In this document: positions 1 through 9,014 of the stretch, piece after piece
How positions within the stretch are numbered: position 1 is the first letter of the stretch
Layout: the number at the start of each line of letters is the position of its first letter
NCBI GenBank assembly: GCA_013619155.1
Contig: JABXKT010000060.1
Coordinates: forward strand, 1-46,019
Length of the DNA stretch: 46,019 nt
Source: Desulfobacteraceae bacterium
GTDB lineage: Bacteria; Desulfobacterota; Desulfobacteria; Desulfobacterales; Desulfolunaceae
Direction: 5' to 3'
Notes under the pieces: model-generated
Seen by the model: only the letters and a program-made list of their open reading frames with translations
Told to the model about the DNA's origin: nothing
Database searches by the model: none
Program-made: the position numbers and the translations under genes

Positions 1-39
1 ATCCAGCTTGATGATCGTCAATAGGCCTTGTTAGCGCCT

Positions 40-70
40 ATGGGGATCATTCCCTGGCCGCCGGAGGCCT
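40..70. repeat. partial family A repeat (right end)
   Basis: This is a remnant of the right end of the family A element (full copy at 38029-38166). It keeps the CCCTGG-CCGCCGGAGGC end but lacks the palindrome and the left arm. The first 40 bases of the window show nothing else recognisable. Confidence 0.5.
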
Positions 71-81
71 TTATGCCCCAC

Positions 82-130
82 AAAAAAACGGGCCGTGGGA
101 GAGATCCAAATCGACTCTCCCACGGCCCGT
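82..130 (-). terminator. intrinsic terminator of the Hsp70 operon
   Basis: A 16-bp inverted repeat (88-103 with 115-130, arm ACGGGCCGTGGGAGAG) has an 11-nt loop. On the minus strand it is followed by seven T. It lies about 80 bp past the stop of the long Hsp70 gene. Confidence 0.85.
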
Positions 131-209
131 TCTATGTCTGTGGCTCTATATCTATATTATTGGCCCACGAGGCGGCGAGTTGCCTCATCATCCCCGGGCT
201 TTTTTACCT

Positions 210-2981
210 TTAATCGTGGAGTACGAGTCCCAGGGGCAGGGCCTCGCCGTAGATCACCTTCTCGTCTCCACTGGAGAGGGGCACGACTTCTGTAAGGGGC
301 GTGATCGCTTTCTTACCGGCGCCGAGATCCTGGAGCCGTTGAATCACGGCTGCCAATCGCTCCTCGTCGAGATCGCGCATGCGGTCGCCGGTCTTACGGC
401 CCATGCTGATAAGGGCCTGAATCACGGCCTTTGACTCCTGCCACCGCCCCGAAAGAAGGGTCTCTATCCATGGCCAGGCATCGAAAGGGGCCACCACACG
501 ATCCACGGAGCCGTAGAGGGGTTCGCGCTGAGCGATGCGGGAGAGGGCCCAGATCATCTGAGCCGGAGCCTTGGCCGGAGAGAGCTCTGTGACCAGCTGA
601 CGGGCCAGACGCACCTTGTCCTTGGTGATCAGCCGCTCCATATTGGCCAGGGCCATCCAGAGTTCCACCCGCTCCTGGGGGGTCATCTTTACCCCAGCGC
701 CCCGACTGGGAAAGACGAGAGGGGAGACTTCCTGGAAAAACTGGCGCTGCTGACCGGGGGTAAGACCTGCGGCGAGACGCCTCCAGAGAATCCACCACTG
801 GCTGCGCACCTGGGGATTCTTCTCAAAAATGGGTCCGTTTCGAAAGAGCTGCCACACCCCTTTAATGCGCTGTTCGTCCATGCCGTGACCGCTACCCGGC
901 CTCAGGCAATACCCCATGAGGTTGAGCCATCGCGCCTCAAACTCGGCGGCGCGTTCCCGGGTGGCCTTCTCGTCGATGAGGGTATCGGCCAGATCCCGGA
1001 TAAAGGAGAGGGGCCACCGCTGCTTCTGGATATCCACCGCCGAGGCGATGCCTTTCACCACCCCCGAGAGATGGGTCCGATCTCCGGCCAGGGCCTCTCT
1101 CACCACCTGCTTCCCCGCCTCGGTGAGGGCCTCGTCGAGGACCTCACCTTCGGCGACGGCCATGGGGTCGGTATCCCGCCGCAGCTGAAAATTGAGGCGC
1201 CAGGTGTGATCGCTAATGAGGGAGCGACAACCGATGACCAGGGTGCCCACCTCGGTGTACTCGGCCCGGACGTGGACGGGCACCGCCTCTTCATTGCCTT
1301 TTTTACCGTACTTAATCACCGAGGAGAGAGGGGGCAGGCTCGTCAGGGTCTCATCGATGGTGATGACGTCCCCGGCCCGATCGCCGGAACGAAAGCTGGA
1401 GCTGTAGACGGAGAAATCCGCGGGCCGATTGGCCATGACGGTAAACTTCTTATCGGTGAGCTCGATACGCGCCCCCTCATCGAGACCCCGTTCCACGATA
1501 CAGACCGCCTTCTTCGTGTCTCCATGGGAAGAGCCCACGCCAAGGTAGTAGCTCCGGGGACTGCCGCTTCCCACGCGTACCCCTTTACCGATCTTGGCCA
1601 GACCGTAGTAGGAGGCCCCCAGGGCCACGGCAAGGTCGGGGTCGGGGTTCTCCATCTCCTGGGGAAAGGCGGCATCGGGTTCGTTAAACCAGTGGCGCAC
1701 GGCCCCTTTGATCTTTTCACGAATCACCAAAGGCTTTAAGGAGCCCCCGTTAAAGAGGATATGATCCGGGGCGTGATCGGTGCCGAGAAGCTCGGCAATG
1801 GCCGCCTTGTGATTTTCGAGAAACCAGCCGATATGACGGGTGATGGCCGGCTCCTGCTCGTAGGGGAGGCCGAACTCGCTGATCCCCTTGCGGCGGGGTT
1901 TCTCACGGGTCTCCTCGTTGGTTACATCGGGGAAAAAACCATCCAGAACGATCTCCTCCACCATCTCCTGGGTGAGGGTGGCCGAGAGGGTCCCCCCGAT
2001 GAGGCTGCTGCCGGAGCCGGTCATGATAATGCGCTCCAGAGCCTTACCCTCGCCCAGGATTGTCTCCTTGGCTTTTCGGGCCAGATGACACAGGGTCTTC
2101 CACTTGTCCGCCGACAGGGTGCCCCCCGGGCCCTTAAAGAGGGATTCGGCCTTACGGGCCAGGGCCAGGTCGATATTGTCTCCCCCGAGGATGAGATGAT
2201 CCCCCACGGCCAGACGCTCGAAACGCGGGGTGCCCTCACTCTCCCTTAGGGTGATGAGGGTAAAGTCTGTGGTCCCTCCCCCGACATCGCAGACGAGGAT
2301 CAGCTCACCGGGCTTCACCTTCGTCTCCCAGCTCTTCTCATGGCGGATCAGCCAGCTGTAAAAGGCGGCCAGGGGCTCTTCCAGGAGGGTGACATTTTTT
2401 AAACCGGCCAGGGCGGCGGCTTCGACGGTGAGATCGCGGGCCACCTCATCGAAGGAGGCGGGGACGGTGATGACCACAAACTGATGCTCGAGAAAGGCCC
2501 CCTCGTCATCGCCGGCCATCTCTGTGTTCCAGGCCCTCTTCAGGTGATCCAAATAGAAGGCGGTGGCCTCCACGGGAGAGACCTTGCCCACCTCGGCACC
2601 CGACCCCCAGGGAAGAATCTTTGCCGTGCGATCCGCCTTCTCATGACAGAGCCAGCTCTTGGCCGAGACCACGAGACGTGAGGGTACCTTGCTTCCGTGT
2701 TCCCGCGCCAGAAGACCCGCAAACCGTTTCTCCATGGGGTTCCACGGCTGAATCACCGATTCATCGGGAATATCGTAGCTTCCCGGAAGATAGAGAAAGG
2801 AGGGGAGCACGGGCATGCGTGTCACCTCCCCCTCGCGGGTCAGCTGGGGCACACGAAACAATTGAATATTCGTCTGACCCGCCTTGGCCTCCGGATGGTT
2901 AAGATCCACGTAAGAGATCGCCGAATTGGTGGTCCCCAGATCGATCCCGATGATATATCGCAGTGCTTCAGTATCCGGCAT
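210..2981 (-). CDS. Hsp70-family protein with long C-terminal extension (DUF3731 type)
   Basis: A divergent Hsp70 of 923 aa. Phosphate-1 motif DLGTTNS lies near residues 14-20, phosphate-2 motif CDVGGGTTDF near residue 230, and LFNGGSLKP is the adenosine-site motif. A helical, Trp/Arg-rich region of about 300 residues follows the substrate-domain-like part; from memory it resembles DUF3731. No J-domain or GrpE gene is nearby. The start is placed at the second of two adjacent ATGs because GAGAGGG would directly abut the first one. It overlaps the end of the upstream Hsp70 gene by 14 nt, so translation is probably coupled. The two Hsp70s and the DUF2760 gene form one minus-strand transcription unit. 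The client and role are unknown. It is not DnaK: the extension is too long and the typical C-terminal lid tail is absent. Confidence 0.88.
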   Translation of the reverse strand: MPDTEALRYIIGIDLGTTNSAISYVDLNHPEAKAGQTNIQLFRVPQLTREGEVTRMPVLPSFLYLPGSYDIPDESVIQPWNPMEKRFAGLLAREHGSKVPSRLVVSAKSWLCHEKADRTAKILPWGSGAEVGKVSPVEATAFYLDHLKRAWNTEMAGDDEGAFLEHQFVVITVPASFDEVARDLTVEAAALAGLKNVTLLEEPLAAFYSWLIRHEKSWETKVKPGELILVCDVGGGTTDFTLITLRESEGTPRFERLAVGDHLILGGDNIDLALARKAESLFKGPGGTLSADKWKTLCHLARKAKETILGEGKALERIIMTGSGSSLIGGTLSATLTQEMVEEIVLDGFFPDVTNEETREKPRRKGISEFGLPYEQEPAITRHIGWFLENHKAAIAELLGTDHAPDHILFNGGSLKPLVIREKIKGAVRHWFNEPDAAFPQEMENPDPDLAVALGASYYGLAKIGKGVRVGSGSPRSYYLGVGSSHGDTKKAVCIVERGLDEGARIELTDKKFTVMANRPADFSVYSSSFRSGDRAGDVITIDETLTSLPPLSSVIKYGKKGNEEAVPVHVRAEYTEVGTLVIGCRSLISDHTWRLNFQLRRDTDPMAVAEGEVLDEALTEAGKQVVREALAGDRTHLSGVVKGIASAVDIQKQRWPLSFIRDLADTLIDEKATRERAAEFEARWLNLMGYCLRPGSGHGMDEQRIKGVWQLFRNGPIFEKNPQVRSQWWILWRRLAAGLTPGQQRQFFQEVSPLVFPSRGAGVKMTPQERVELWMALANMERLITKDKVRLARQLVTELSPAKAPAQMIWALSRIAQREPLYGSVDRVVAPFDAWPWIETLLSGRWQESKAVIQALISMGRKTGDRMRDLDEERLAAVIQRLQDLGAGKKAITPLTEVVPLSSGDEKVIYGEALPLGLVLHD

Positions 2982-4788
2982 CATCCCTCTCGCGTACGTT
3001 AAATTCGAGTTTCCATCGCTGATCGCCGTCGATGGCCACACACCAGAACTCCAGAGTCCCGATCTCCGTCACCTTGATCTCAAACTGAACGGGAATGGCC
3101 GATCCCCACTCCCCTTCCAGGGTGGTCTCGATGGAGGTGAGGTTGTCCATCTCCCCTTCGCCCCAGGTCTCCAGGACATCTCCGGAAACGTCTTCCCGGC
3201 GGGAGGAGGAGGCCATGATATCAAAGGCCACCGGCTCGCCCACATAGAGGACAAACTCCTCGGAGGCCACACGTTCTTCCGTCCCCTCCTCCATGCCCAT
3301 GGGGGCCACGCAAAGGGCCTTGACGGGGGCGGGCATACCGGGAATCGCCGGCATGGCCGCTTCCACAGAGACGTAGTAGGAGCGCGAAAGCCCTCCGCGG
3401 ATACGAACCCCCTTGCCGAGGCGGGCCAGACCATAATAGGCGGCGCCCCGGGCCACGGAGAGATCAAAATCCCCGGACTCTACCTCGCGAACCGGGGATT
3501 CATTCCCCACCTCGTCCCGAAACGCGTCCACGATGCCCAGGATACGCTTCCTCACCGAGGCAGATTTCATGATGCCCCCGTTAAAGAGTACGGCATCGGG
3601 AATGCAGGCGTTCTGCCAGCCATCACCCCCCTGCCGCGCCAGAAACCAGGCCATATGACGGGAGATCGAGGGGTCCTGCTCGTAGACGAGGCCCACCTCA
3701 CGCAGACCGCTTCGGCGCTTCTGCACCGGACGATCGCCCACGGAGCACATGGGCAAGAAGCCCTCGAGAATAATATCGTCGACCTCGCTGGCCTCCATCT
3801 CCCCTTTCAGGGTCCCTCCGATGAGCCCGGAGCCCCGCCCCAAAATCGTCACCGCCTCGGGACCGGTGGACTCCCCGGAGAGAATCTTCTCTTTCACGCT
3901 TCGAATGGAGTGACCCAGCCCTCGCATCTGCCACTCATCCAAATTTTTTCCCTTGGCCGCCATCTTGGACTTCACATGCCAGGCCAGGGCCAGGTCCATG
4001 TTGTCTCCACCCACGAGAAGGTGATCCCCCACGGCGATGCGCTCTAGGGAGAGCTCTCCATCCGCTTCGGAGATACCGATGAGACTAAAGTCGGTGGTCC
4101 CCCCCCCGATATCGCAGACGAGAAGGGTCTCCCCCTTCTTCACCTTGGTGCGCCACTCATCACCCATGGACTCGATCCATGCGTAGAGGGCCGCCTGGGG
4201 TTCCTCCAGGAGGGTGACATGAAGCAGGCCGGCCAGGGCCGCCGCCTGAACGGTAAGCTCTCGGGCCACCGCATCGAAGGAGGCGGGCACGGTGAGATAG
4301 ACCTCCTGATTCTCCAGATTCTTCTCCGAATCCTCTCCGGCGATCTCGTGATTCCACGCATCGCGCATATGTCGCAGGATGGCCGCCGAGGCCATCACCG
4401 AGGACATCTTGGAGACCTCTTCGGGCCCCTTCCAGGGTAAATTCTCGGCCTTACGGTCCACCATGGTATTGCAGAGCCAGCTCTTGGCCGAGGCGATGAG
4501 ACGCTGGGGCAACTCCCCACCCCTCTTGCGTGCGAACTCTCCCACCACGGCCGACGGCTCAGGGTCCCAGGGCAGAGCCGTGGCGCCCCGGCCCACATCG
4601 TGGGCCTCGGGAAGGAAGATAAAAGAGGGGAGTATCTCCGGATTTTCCACCGTACCGGCATCCACCAGCTGAGGAATAGAGAAAAGACGAATATCCGAGG
4701 CCTCGATGGCCCCCTCCACTGGTTTTTCGGTATAGGCAACCACGCTGTTGGTGGTCCCCAAATCAATACCGACAATATATGAGGTCAT
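2968..4788 (-). CDS. Hsp70-family protein, second divergent paralogue
   Basis: A 606-aa Hsp70-like ATPase. DLGTTNS is at residues 9-15, LLEEPQAALYAW at about 193-204, CDIGGGTTDF at 225-234 and an LFNGG adenosine motif near 400. The nucleotide-binding domain is therefore complete, followed by a beta-rich region of about 130 residues and no long helical lid. GGAG lies 8 nt before the ATG. It overlaps the next Hsp70 gene at its 3' end and follows the DUF2760 gene across a spacer of about 330 bp. The two Hsp70s are clearly paralogous (same RSYYxGV/YYGLARLGKGVR segments) but differ in the C-terminal half, so they probably split substrate and regulatory roles. Function is inferred only from family. 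Confidence 0.88.
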   Translation of the reverse strand: MTSYIVGIDLGTTNSVVAYTEKPVEGAIEASDIRLFSIPQLVDAGTVENPEILPSFIFLPEAHDVGRGATALPWDPEPSAVVGEFARKRGGELPQRLIASAKSWLCNTMVDRKAENLPWKGPEEVSKMSSVMASAAILRHMRDAWNHEIAGEDSEKNLENQEVYLTVPASFDAVARELTVQAAALAGLLHVTLLEEPQAALYAWIESMGDEWRTKVKKGETLLVCDIGGGTTDFSLIGISEADGELSLERIAVGDHLLVGGDNMDLALAWHVKSKMAAKGKNLDEWQMRGLGHSIRSVKEKILSGESTGPEAVTILGRGSGLIGGTLKGEMEASEVDDIILEGFLPMCSVGDRPVQKRRSGLREVGLVYEQDPSISRHMAWFLARQGGDGWQNACIPDAVLFNGGIMKSASVRKRILGIVDAFRDEVGNESPVREVESGDFDLSVARGAAYYGLARLGKGVRIRGGLSRSYYVSVEAAMPAIPGMPAPVKALCVAPMGMEEGTEERVASEEFVLYVGEPVAFDIMASSSRREDVSGDVLETWGEGEMDNLTSIETTLEGEWGSAIPVQFEIKVTEIGTLEFWCVAIDGDQRWKLEFNVRERDDAGY

Positions 4789-4800
4789 AAGTCACTCCAT

Positions 4801-4857
4801 AAAAAATGAAAAGCTGCCGTCTGACGGGCAGGGAGGCTCTATCGCCACACCCTGCCC
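4801..4857 (-). promoter_or_regulatory. leader with two mutually exclusive hairpins
   Basis: Just upstream of the 606-aa Hsp70 gene, on the minus strand, GGGCAGGG (4857-4850) can pair with CCCTGCCC (4833-4826). Alternatively CTGCC (4831-4827) can pair with GGCAG (4818-4814), which is followed by CTTTTCATTTTTT. The layout resembles an anti-terminator/terminator pair, but the terminator stem is only 5 bp. Confidence 0.3.
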
Positions 4858-4860
4858 TAA

Positions 4861-5115
4861 GGAGGTATCCTGGTCGTGACGTCAAAGGCGAACTCTTTAC
4901 TATAAAATACAATTCCTTAAAAAATTCACGCTAAAAACAGAATAACGAGGGGTCACTTTTTTTATCTCACTCACTTTAAAAATAAGGACGCCCTCCCTAC
5001 ACTCTAGTCTCTACCGCTACATAAAATAAGGATGGTCCCCAAAAGGGACACCGGCAGGTATCGTTACGGGCTAAAAATCGTCATTTTAAGATTCCGCTTA
5101 AAACATGGCCGACTA
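4861..5115. other. AT-rich spacer between DUF2760 and Hsp70 genes
   Basis: I see no gene here. The stretch is AT-rich, in contrast with the GC-rich genes. It has A/T runs near 4900-4990 that might hold an internal minus-strand promoter (TATAGT near 4903), but no convincing -35 was found. Confidence 0.3.
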
Positions 5116-5838
5116 TCAGCTCAGCTCCACCTCAGCCGGGGCCAATACGTCGGGATTGGACTCCGGAGAGAGGAGGGGAACGTCGGTTCGTATGGCCCGC
5201 CATCCCTTGTGACGCACGGTCCCCACGAAGGGGGGATCCCCGGCGACGTTACCGGTAAGACGAATCTCTTCGGGATTAAAGCCCGCCTCTACGGTCATGG
5301 TCTCCCCTTCTGGGGTGTCCACCACGGGGCCACAGCTCACATACTTATCCAGGGTCTTCACACAATTTTCGTGGATACCACGCACCGCAGCGCCGATCTG
5401 ATCATCATCGTACAAGGAGAGATCTTCATTGAAAAAATCGATGAGACGCCCCTCTTTCTGGAGGGCCGAGACGATATGAAGAAAGGTTCTCTGGGTGGTA
5501 CGCCTCTCCACCTCTGGATCCACAGCCTCCAAGGGCTGGGAGTCGGCCTCCACCGAGGCGGCCCCGGTTTTCGCATAGAGTCCCTTCATAATGCCCCAAA
5601 GAATCAGGGTAAAGAGGAGGGCAAGGCCTCCTGAGGCGGGAACCACCACCTGGGGGAAATGATCCAAGACAAAGGCGAAGGCGCTCATAATAGTGGGATC
5701 TGCGGCGTCATGAACGGCTTTTAGGCCCACCATACTGGTCCCGAAATAGATGGCCACATCCACCACGAGGGCAAACAGGATCATCACTAAAAAAATCCAG
5801 AAAAATGACCGCTTCGAGAAGGTGCGTGCCGAATCCAT
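5116..5838 (-). CDS. DUF2760-type membrane-anchored protein
   Basis: A 240-aa protein. Two hydrophobic helices (about residues 12-34 and 63-87) are separated by a short, probably extracytoplasmic loop. A soluble domain follows with RLIDFFNEDLSLYDDDQIGA and, near the C-terminus, GNVAGDPPFVGTVRHKGWRA. From memory these match DUF2760, a family often found beside Hsp70 genes. AAGGAG lies 8 nt before the ATG. It is the promoter-proximal gene of the Hsp70 unit, which suggests it recruits the two Hsp70s to the inner membrane. That role is inference; no enzymatic motif is visible. Confidence 0.8.
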   Translation of the reverse strand: MDSARTFSKRSFFWIFLVMILFALVVDVAIYFGTSMVGLKAVHDAADPTIMSAFAFVLDHFPQVVVPASGGLALLFTLILWGIMKGLYAKTGAASVEADSQPLEAVDPEVERRTTQRTFLHIVSALQKEGRLIDFFNEDLSLYDDDQIGAAVRGIHENCVKTLDKYVSCGPVVDTPEGETMTVEAGFNPEEIRLTGNVAGDPPFVGTVRHKGWRAIRTDVPLLSPESNPDVLAPAEVELS

Positions 5839-6260
5839 AGTCTCTCCTTAAAATATTATATGCATCGTCAATCAAATCATTCCCATCACTATAAGGCAAG
5901 AAACCCTCGCCCCTGCCAAAGGCCCTTTGTGCCCAAGGCTCGCATGAAGATAATGCAGAACCCCGCGTCAATCAAGGCACGACGATTGGATTTATTCAAT
6001 ATTACGGGATGAGTGTCAAGAGGGAAACCCCGGAAGGGCGCCCAAAGAGATAAATAAACACAAGAAATAACATCGGGGGTAGACCGATTCCACTCAAGAA
6101 AAAAATACCTCCCGATGAACCAAGAAAAATCTTCTAAGCTCCAGATTTGGCAGGGATTAAGCGCCAAAAATCGCCGACCGTCTCTCTCTGACCGGGCGCC
6201 CCTTTTTTTTCGGACACGCCGCAATTTTTTTTTAATGACCGCTTATTCGCAGCCCTTAGC
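5839..6260. other. non-coding spacer
   Basis: The open frames here have poor composition and no ribosome binding site, so I call no gene. A minus-strand TATAAT near 5853-5858 lies just upstream of the DUF2760 gene, but it has no good -35 at normal spacing. Confidence 0.35.
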
Positions 6261-6346
6261 TTGCCGCAGCGCTTTAAACGGCTCCTCGGGTTAAATCACA
6301 GCGGTATTTTTCTTAAACGAGCGCATTTATTTTTTGCCTGAGCCCT
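6261..6346 (+). repeat. family B dispersed repeat
   Basis: This matches the copies at 17401-17500 (reverse) and 43366-43454. A hairpin with left arm GCCGCAGCGCTTTAA and right arm TTAAATCACAGCGG is followed by TTTTTCTTAAACG, then CATTTATTTTTTGCCTGAG. Confidence 0.8.
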
Positions 6347-6373
6347 TTATTCACCAGGAGGGACGTAAAGCGC

Positions 6374-6505
6374 ATGACGGGTTTACTTATTGCACGTGCA
6401 TTCGGCAAAATTGTGGCCCCCGACAATATCGCCGGTGACTTTTTCCATGGGCTGAATCGTTACACCAAAATCAGTAAAAAACATACCCTCGATGGCCTCG
6501 GGTGA
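6374..6505 (+). CDS. possible small protein, 43 aa
   Basis: An ATG frame of 43 codons starts 11 nt after AGGAGGG and ends in TGA. The peptide (MTGLLIARAFGKIVAPDNIA at its N-terminus) has protein-like composition and an amphipathic look, but I recognise no family. It lies immediately after a family B repeat and converges on the YchF-like gene. It could equally be the remnant of a longer gene truncated by the repeat. Confidence 0.3.
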   Translation: MTGLLIARAFGKIVAPDNIAGDFFHGLNRYTKISKKHTLDGLG

Positions 6506-6597
6506 GCCCGCATCAATTGAGTTAAAAAAGGCGACCCGAAAACCAAAGAGAAAATGCCCCTTCCAAGCCTACATAAAATCATCGTACGTAAGCGCCC

Positions 6598-7668
6598 CTA
6601 CACCGAAAATCGAATATTTAAGAGATCCCCATCTTCAACGGGGTAATCCTTACCGTTGACATATATCTTACCCAGTTTTTTAAGGGTGGCCTCATCGCCA
6701 TGGGCCATGAGCTCTGCATACTTTATCACCTCGGCACGGATAAACCCCCGCTGAAGATCCGAGTGAATAACCCCTGCGGCAACCGGGGCTGCCGCATTAC
6801 GACGTACCAGCCACTGGCGCACCTCGTCGTCTCCCACGGTAAAAAAAGAGATGAGCCCCAAGGCGTCGAGACAGAGACGGGTCAAGGTCTCTAAGGCCAT
6901 CTCCGAAATACCCAGCGCCCCTAAAAATTCATTTTTCTCCTCGTCGGTATCCAGCATGGATATTTCGGCCTCGACCTTTGCGGAGAACTGCATCACCCGG
7001 ATGCCCTGCTCGTCACATCGCGCCAGCACCGCCTCGGAAATAGGGACAACACCCAGATCCTCTTCCCCGATATTCACAGCAACGACCATCTCTTTTCGCG
7101 TAATAAACGGGTAACTGCGAATCATATCCTCATCGTCACTATCGATGACCATCAATCTCAGGGGCACCTGCGTATCGAGGTGGGCGAGCATACGCTGCAT
7201 AAGCCCCAGCTCTTTTTGCTGGGTCTCATCTCTGATCTTTCGGATCGATGTTTCAAGGCGCTCGATGCGCTTCTCCACGAAAATCTGATCATGGATCAAG
7301 AGTTCAGAGATCACCATATCGATATCTCGAAGGGCATTGACAGAGCCGTCCACATGGTACACCGAGTCATCCTCGAAGCGCCTCACCACGTGACAGATGG
7401 CATCCACATCGGCGATATCTCGAAAAATGTCACCCCGGGCCATGGTCTCGGCCTCCAGCCCGGGCAAGAGCATCAGATCGATACGGGCCCTCGTCTCCTT
7501 CTTCGGTGTGTACATAGAGACCAGGGCATCAAACCGGGTATCCAGTATATCTGCAGCCCCAGGTATGGCCTGGGTGGTCGAGACACCATCCCGTCTCGGG
7601 GTACCGGTCAGAATCTCAAAAAGGGTCCTCTTGCCGCTCTGGGGCAGGCCAATAATACCAACTTTCAT
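6598..7668 (-). CDS. YchF/Ola1-like P-loop protein with degenerate nucleotide motifs
   Basis: A 356-aa protein, close to the usual YchF length (about 363). The YchF core pattern is present: HVVRRFEDD after the switch region, NIGEE in place of NKxD (as in ATP-specific YchF), and a C-terminal TGS-like domain ending GKIYVNGKDYPVEDGDLLN. The P-loop reads GLPQSGKRT rather than GLPNVGKST, so the Mg-binding Ser is Arg14. The DxAG switch-II motif reads LLPG, without the Asp. It may therefore bind but not hydrolyse nucleotide. AAGGAT precedes the ATG. It is monocistronic. It is probably a paralogue rather than the housekeeping YchF. Confidence 0.8.
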   Translation of the reverse strand: MKVGIIGLPQSGKRTLFEILTGTPRRDGVSTTQAIPGAADILDTRFDALVSMYTPKKETRARIDLMLLPGLEAETMARGDIFRDIADVDAICHVVRRFEDDSVYHVDGSVNALRDIDMVISELLIHDQIFVEKRIERLETSIRKIRDETQQKELGLMQRMLAHLDTQVPLRLMVIDSDDEDMIRSYPFITRKEMVVAVNIGEEDLGVVPISEAVLARCDEQGIRVMQFSAKVEAEISMLDTDEEKNEFLGALGISEMALETLTRLCLDALGLISFFTVGDDEVRQWLVRRNAAAPVAAGVIHSDLQRGFIRAEVIKYAELMAHGDEATLKKLGKIYVNGKDYPVEDGDLLNIRFSV

Positions 7669-7689
7669 AATGTATCCTTAATTTTCTGC

Positions 7690-8136
7690 ACACTCCGAGT
7701 TAAACACAGATTAGGGGATACTCTGTTTTGGACTCGAGAACCGCATATACGCCTGTTCCCGGTATCCTCCGAATCAAATGACATCCGCCTGACCGCTTTA
7801 CGGGGCCCGCCTTTTTTAAAAATGGACGGACACCCTGGCCGTCACCTAAAAAAAAAGACGGCTCGTGGCATCCAGGGCCACGCGCCGTCTTCTTAAACGA
7901 TACATACTTCGGCAATATAAAATACATCAGCAGGGATCCATCTGCTGGAGACTAAAAAAAAAGCACCCCAATATGATACGGGACGATATCCCCACACATA
8001 TTGTTTCCAGTAAGACAGACAACACCCGACATCCAAAACCACCTGCATACAAGGCATCTTAAACTGAAACCACCCTGCCACTTCATTGTCCGAAGCATAC
8101 GCATCTGAACTCTTACTGTCTCTGTTCACCTAAACC
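7690..8136. other. spacer between YchF-like gene and the 166-aa gene
   Basis: There is no supported gene. It contains the terminator at 7848-7889 and otherwise AT-rich sequence. Short frames through the terminator are artefacts. Confidence 0.4.
7848..7889 (-). terminator. intrinsic terminator
   Basis: GACGGC (7857-7862) pairs with GCCGTC (7884-7889), and CGTGGC (7864-7869) with GCCACG (7877-7882). On the minus strand a run of nine T follows. It is suited to the 166-aa gene, though about 250 bp beyond its stop. Confidence 0.8.
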
Positions 8137-8637
8137 TTACTCCATATCGGCTGTCACCTCTTCATCCAGCAGAGCCTGGGGAAATGCATGCTCATCGGTG
8201 GACGCCACCACCGATTTCCCCGCTTTATACACGCCTCTGCGCACAACCTGTACATATCCGAATTTATTCCGACTGTAGATAAAAACCATATTACGGACCT
8301 TTTTCTCATTGAAGCCGGTCCCATCGATGAGCTCTTTCAGGGTAAACTCCTTGTCCGAATTACTCTGGAGCAACTCCATCATCTTCAAATAGTCTGCCCT
8401 GTAAGTCCGTTTGGCTGGACCATTCTTCCCCTTGGACATATTCGCACTACGTCGCTTGCCTCCCCCGGGAAGTTTTTTCTCCAATTTAGCCAACTGACGA
8501 CTCAAGATTCTCACCTGATCCTCAAGCCGGTCCATCTGTCGTTGAAGTTTGTTGTAATGAACTCTCGGAACAAAATCACCACGCATGGTTTCAATCACAT
8601 GCGAAAAAGCGCTTTCAAGATCGTATCCTGCTGCCAT
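8137..8637 (-). CDS. unknown protein with coiled coil and winged-helix-like domain
   Basis: A 166-aa protein I do not recognise by name. Residues about 28-55 form a heptad-like coiled coil (NKLQRQMDRLEDQVRILSRQ). A basic, Gly/Ser/Lys-rich linker follows (about 55-78). Then comes a domain resembling a winged helix: YLKMMELLQSNSDKEFTLKE, IDGTGFNEKKVRNMVFIYSR, FGYVQVVRRGVYKAG. This suggests a dimeric DNA-binding protein. GGAG lies about 8 nt before the ATG, and a strong sigma70-type promoter precedes it. It appears monocistronic. The function is unknown; a silencer-like or nucleoid-associated role is only a guess. Confidence 0.75.
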   Translation of the reverse strand: MAAGYDLESAFSHVIETMRGDFVPRVHYNKLQRQMDRLEDQVRILSRQLAKLEKKLPGGGKRRSANMSKGKNGPAKRTYRADYLKMMELLQSNSDKEFTLKELIDGTGFNEKKVRNMVFIYSRNKFGYVQVVRRGVYKAGKSVVASTDEHAFPQALLDEEVTADME

Positions 8638-8690
8638 TGACGAATCTCCAAAACTTTCCCGTTAATATTTTGATTCCCCACACTCTAAAT

Positions 8691-8719
8691 ATGATAATTA
8701 GAAATCCTAACCTGGTCAA
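8691..8719 (-). promoter_or_regulatory. sigma70-type promoter of the 166-aa gene
   Basis: On the minus strand TTGACC (8719-8714), a 17-nt spacer and TATCAT (8696-8691) lie about 55 nt before the ATG. Spacing and hexamers are close to consensus. Confidence 0.65.
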
Positions 8720-9014
8720 GAATTTTATTGCCTAATTCATTTCTAAAAAACGTTGACAACAAATTCTATCGCCTGTTTACACTATCGTATTTATTGGATA
8801 TGACAACGCCTAATCCAATATCTAATTGAATACCAAGAAGCTTGGAGTAGATACCTTTACCCACTCTACAATAGAGTATTTAAAATCGTACAATTCATAC
8901 ATTATAATATTTCCAAATCATAACGAACTGCGAAAAATATCGCTGTTCCTATATAGGGTATAAATAAAGCTATCCATGTTTATCGCCCCTACTATTTTTC
9001 CCTCATATCATAAA

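Noticed and set aside
885..1739. Long plus-strand frame opposite the long Hsp70 gene
   Set aside because: It is the complement of a clear Hsp70 coding frame and has no ribosome binding site or recognisable motifs.
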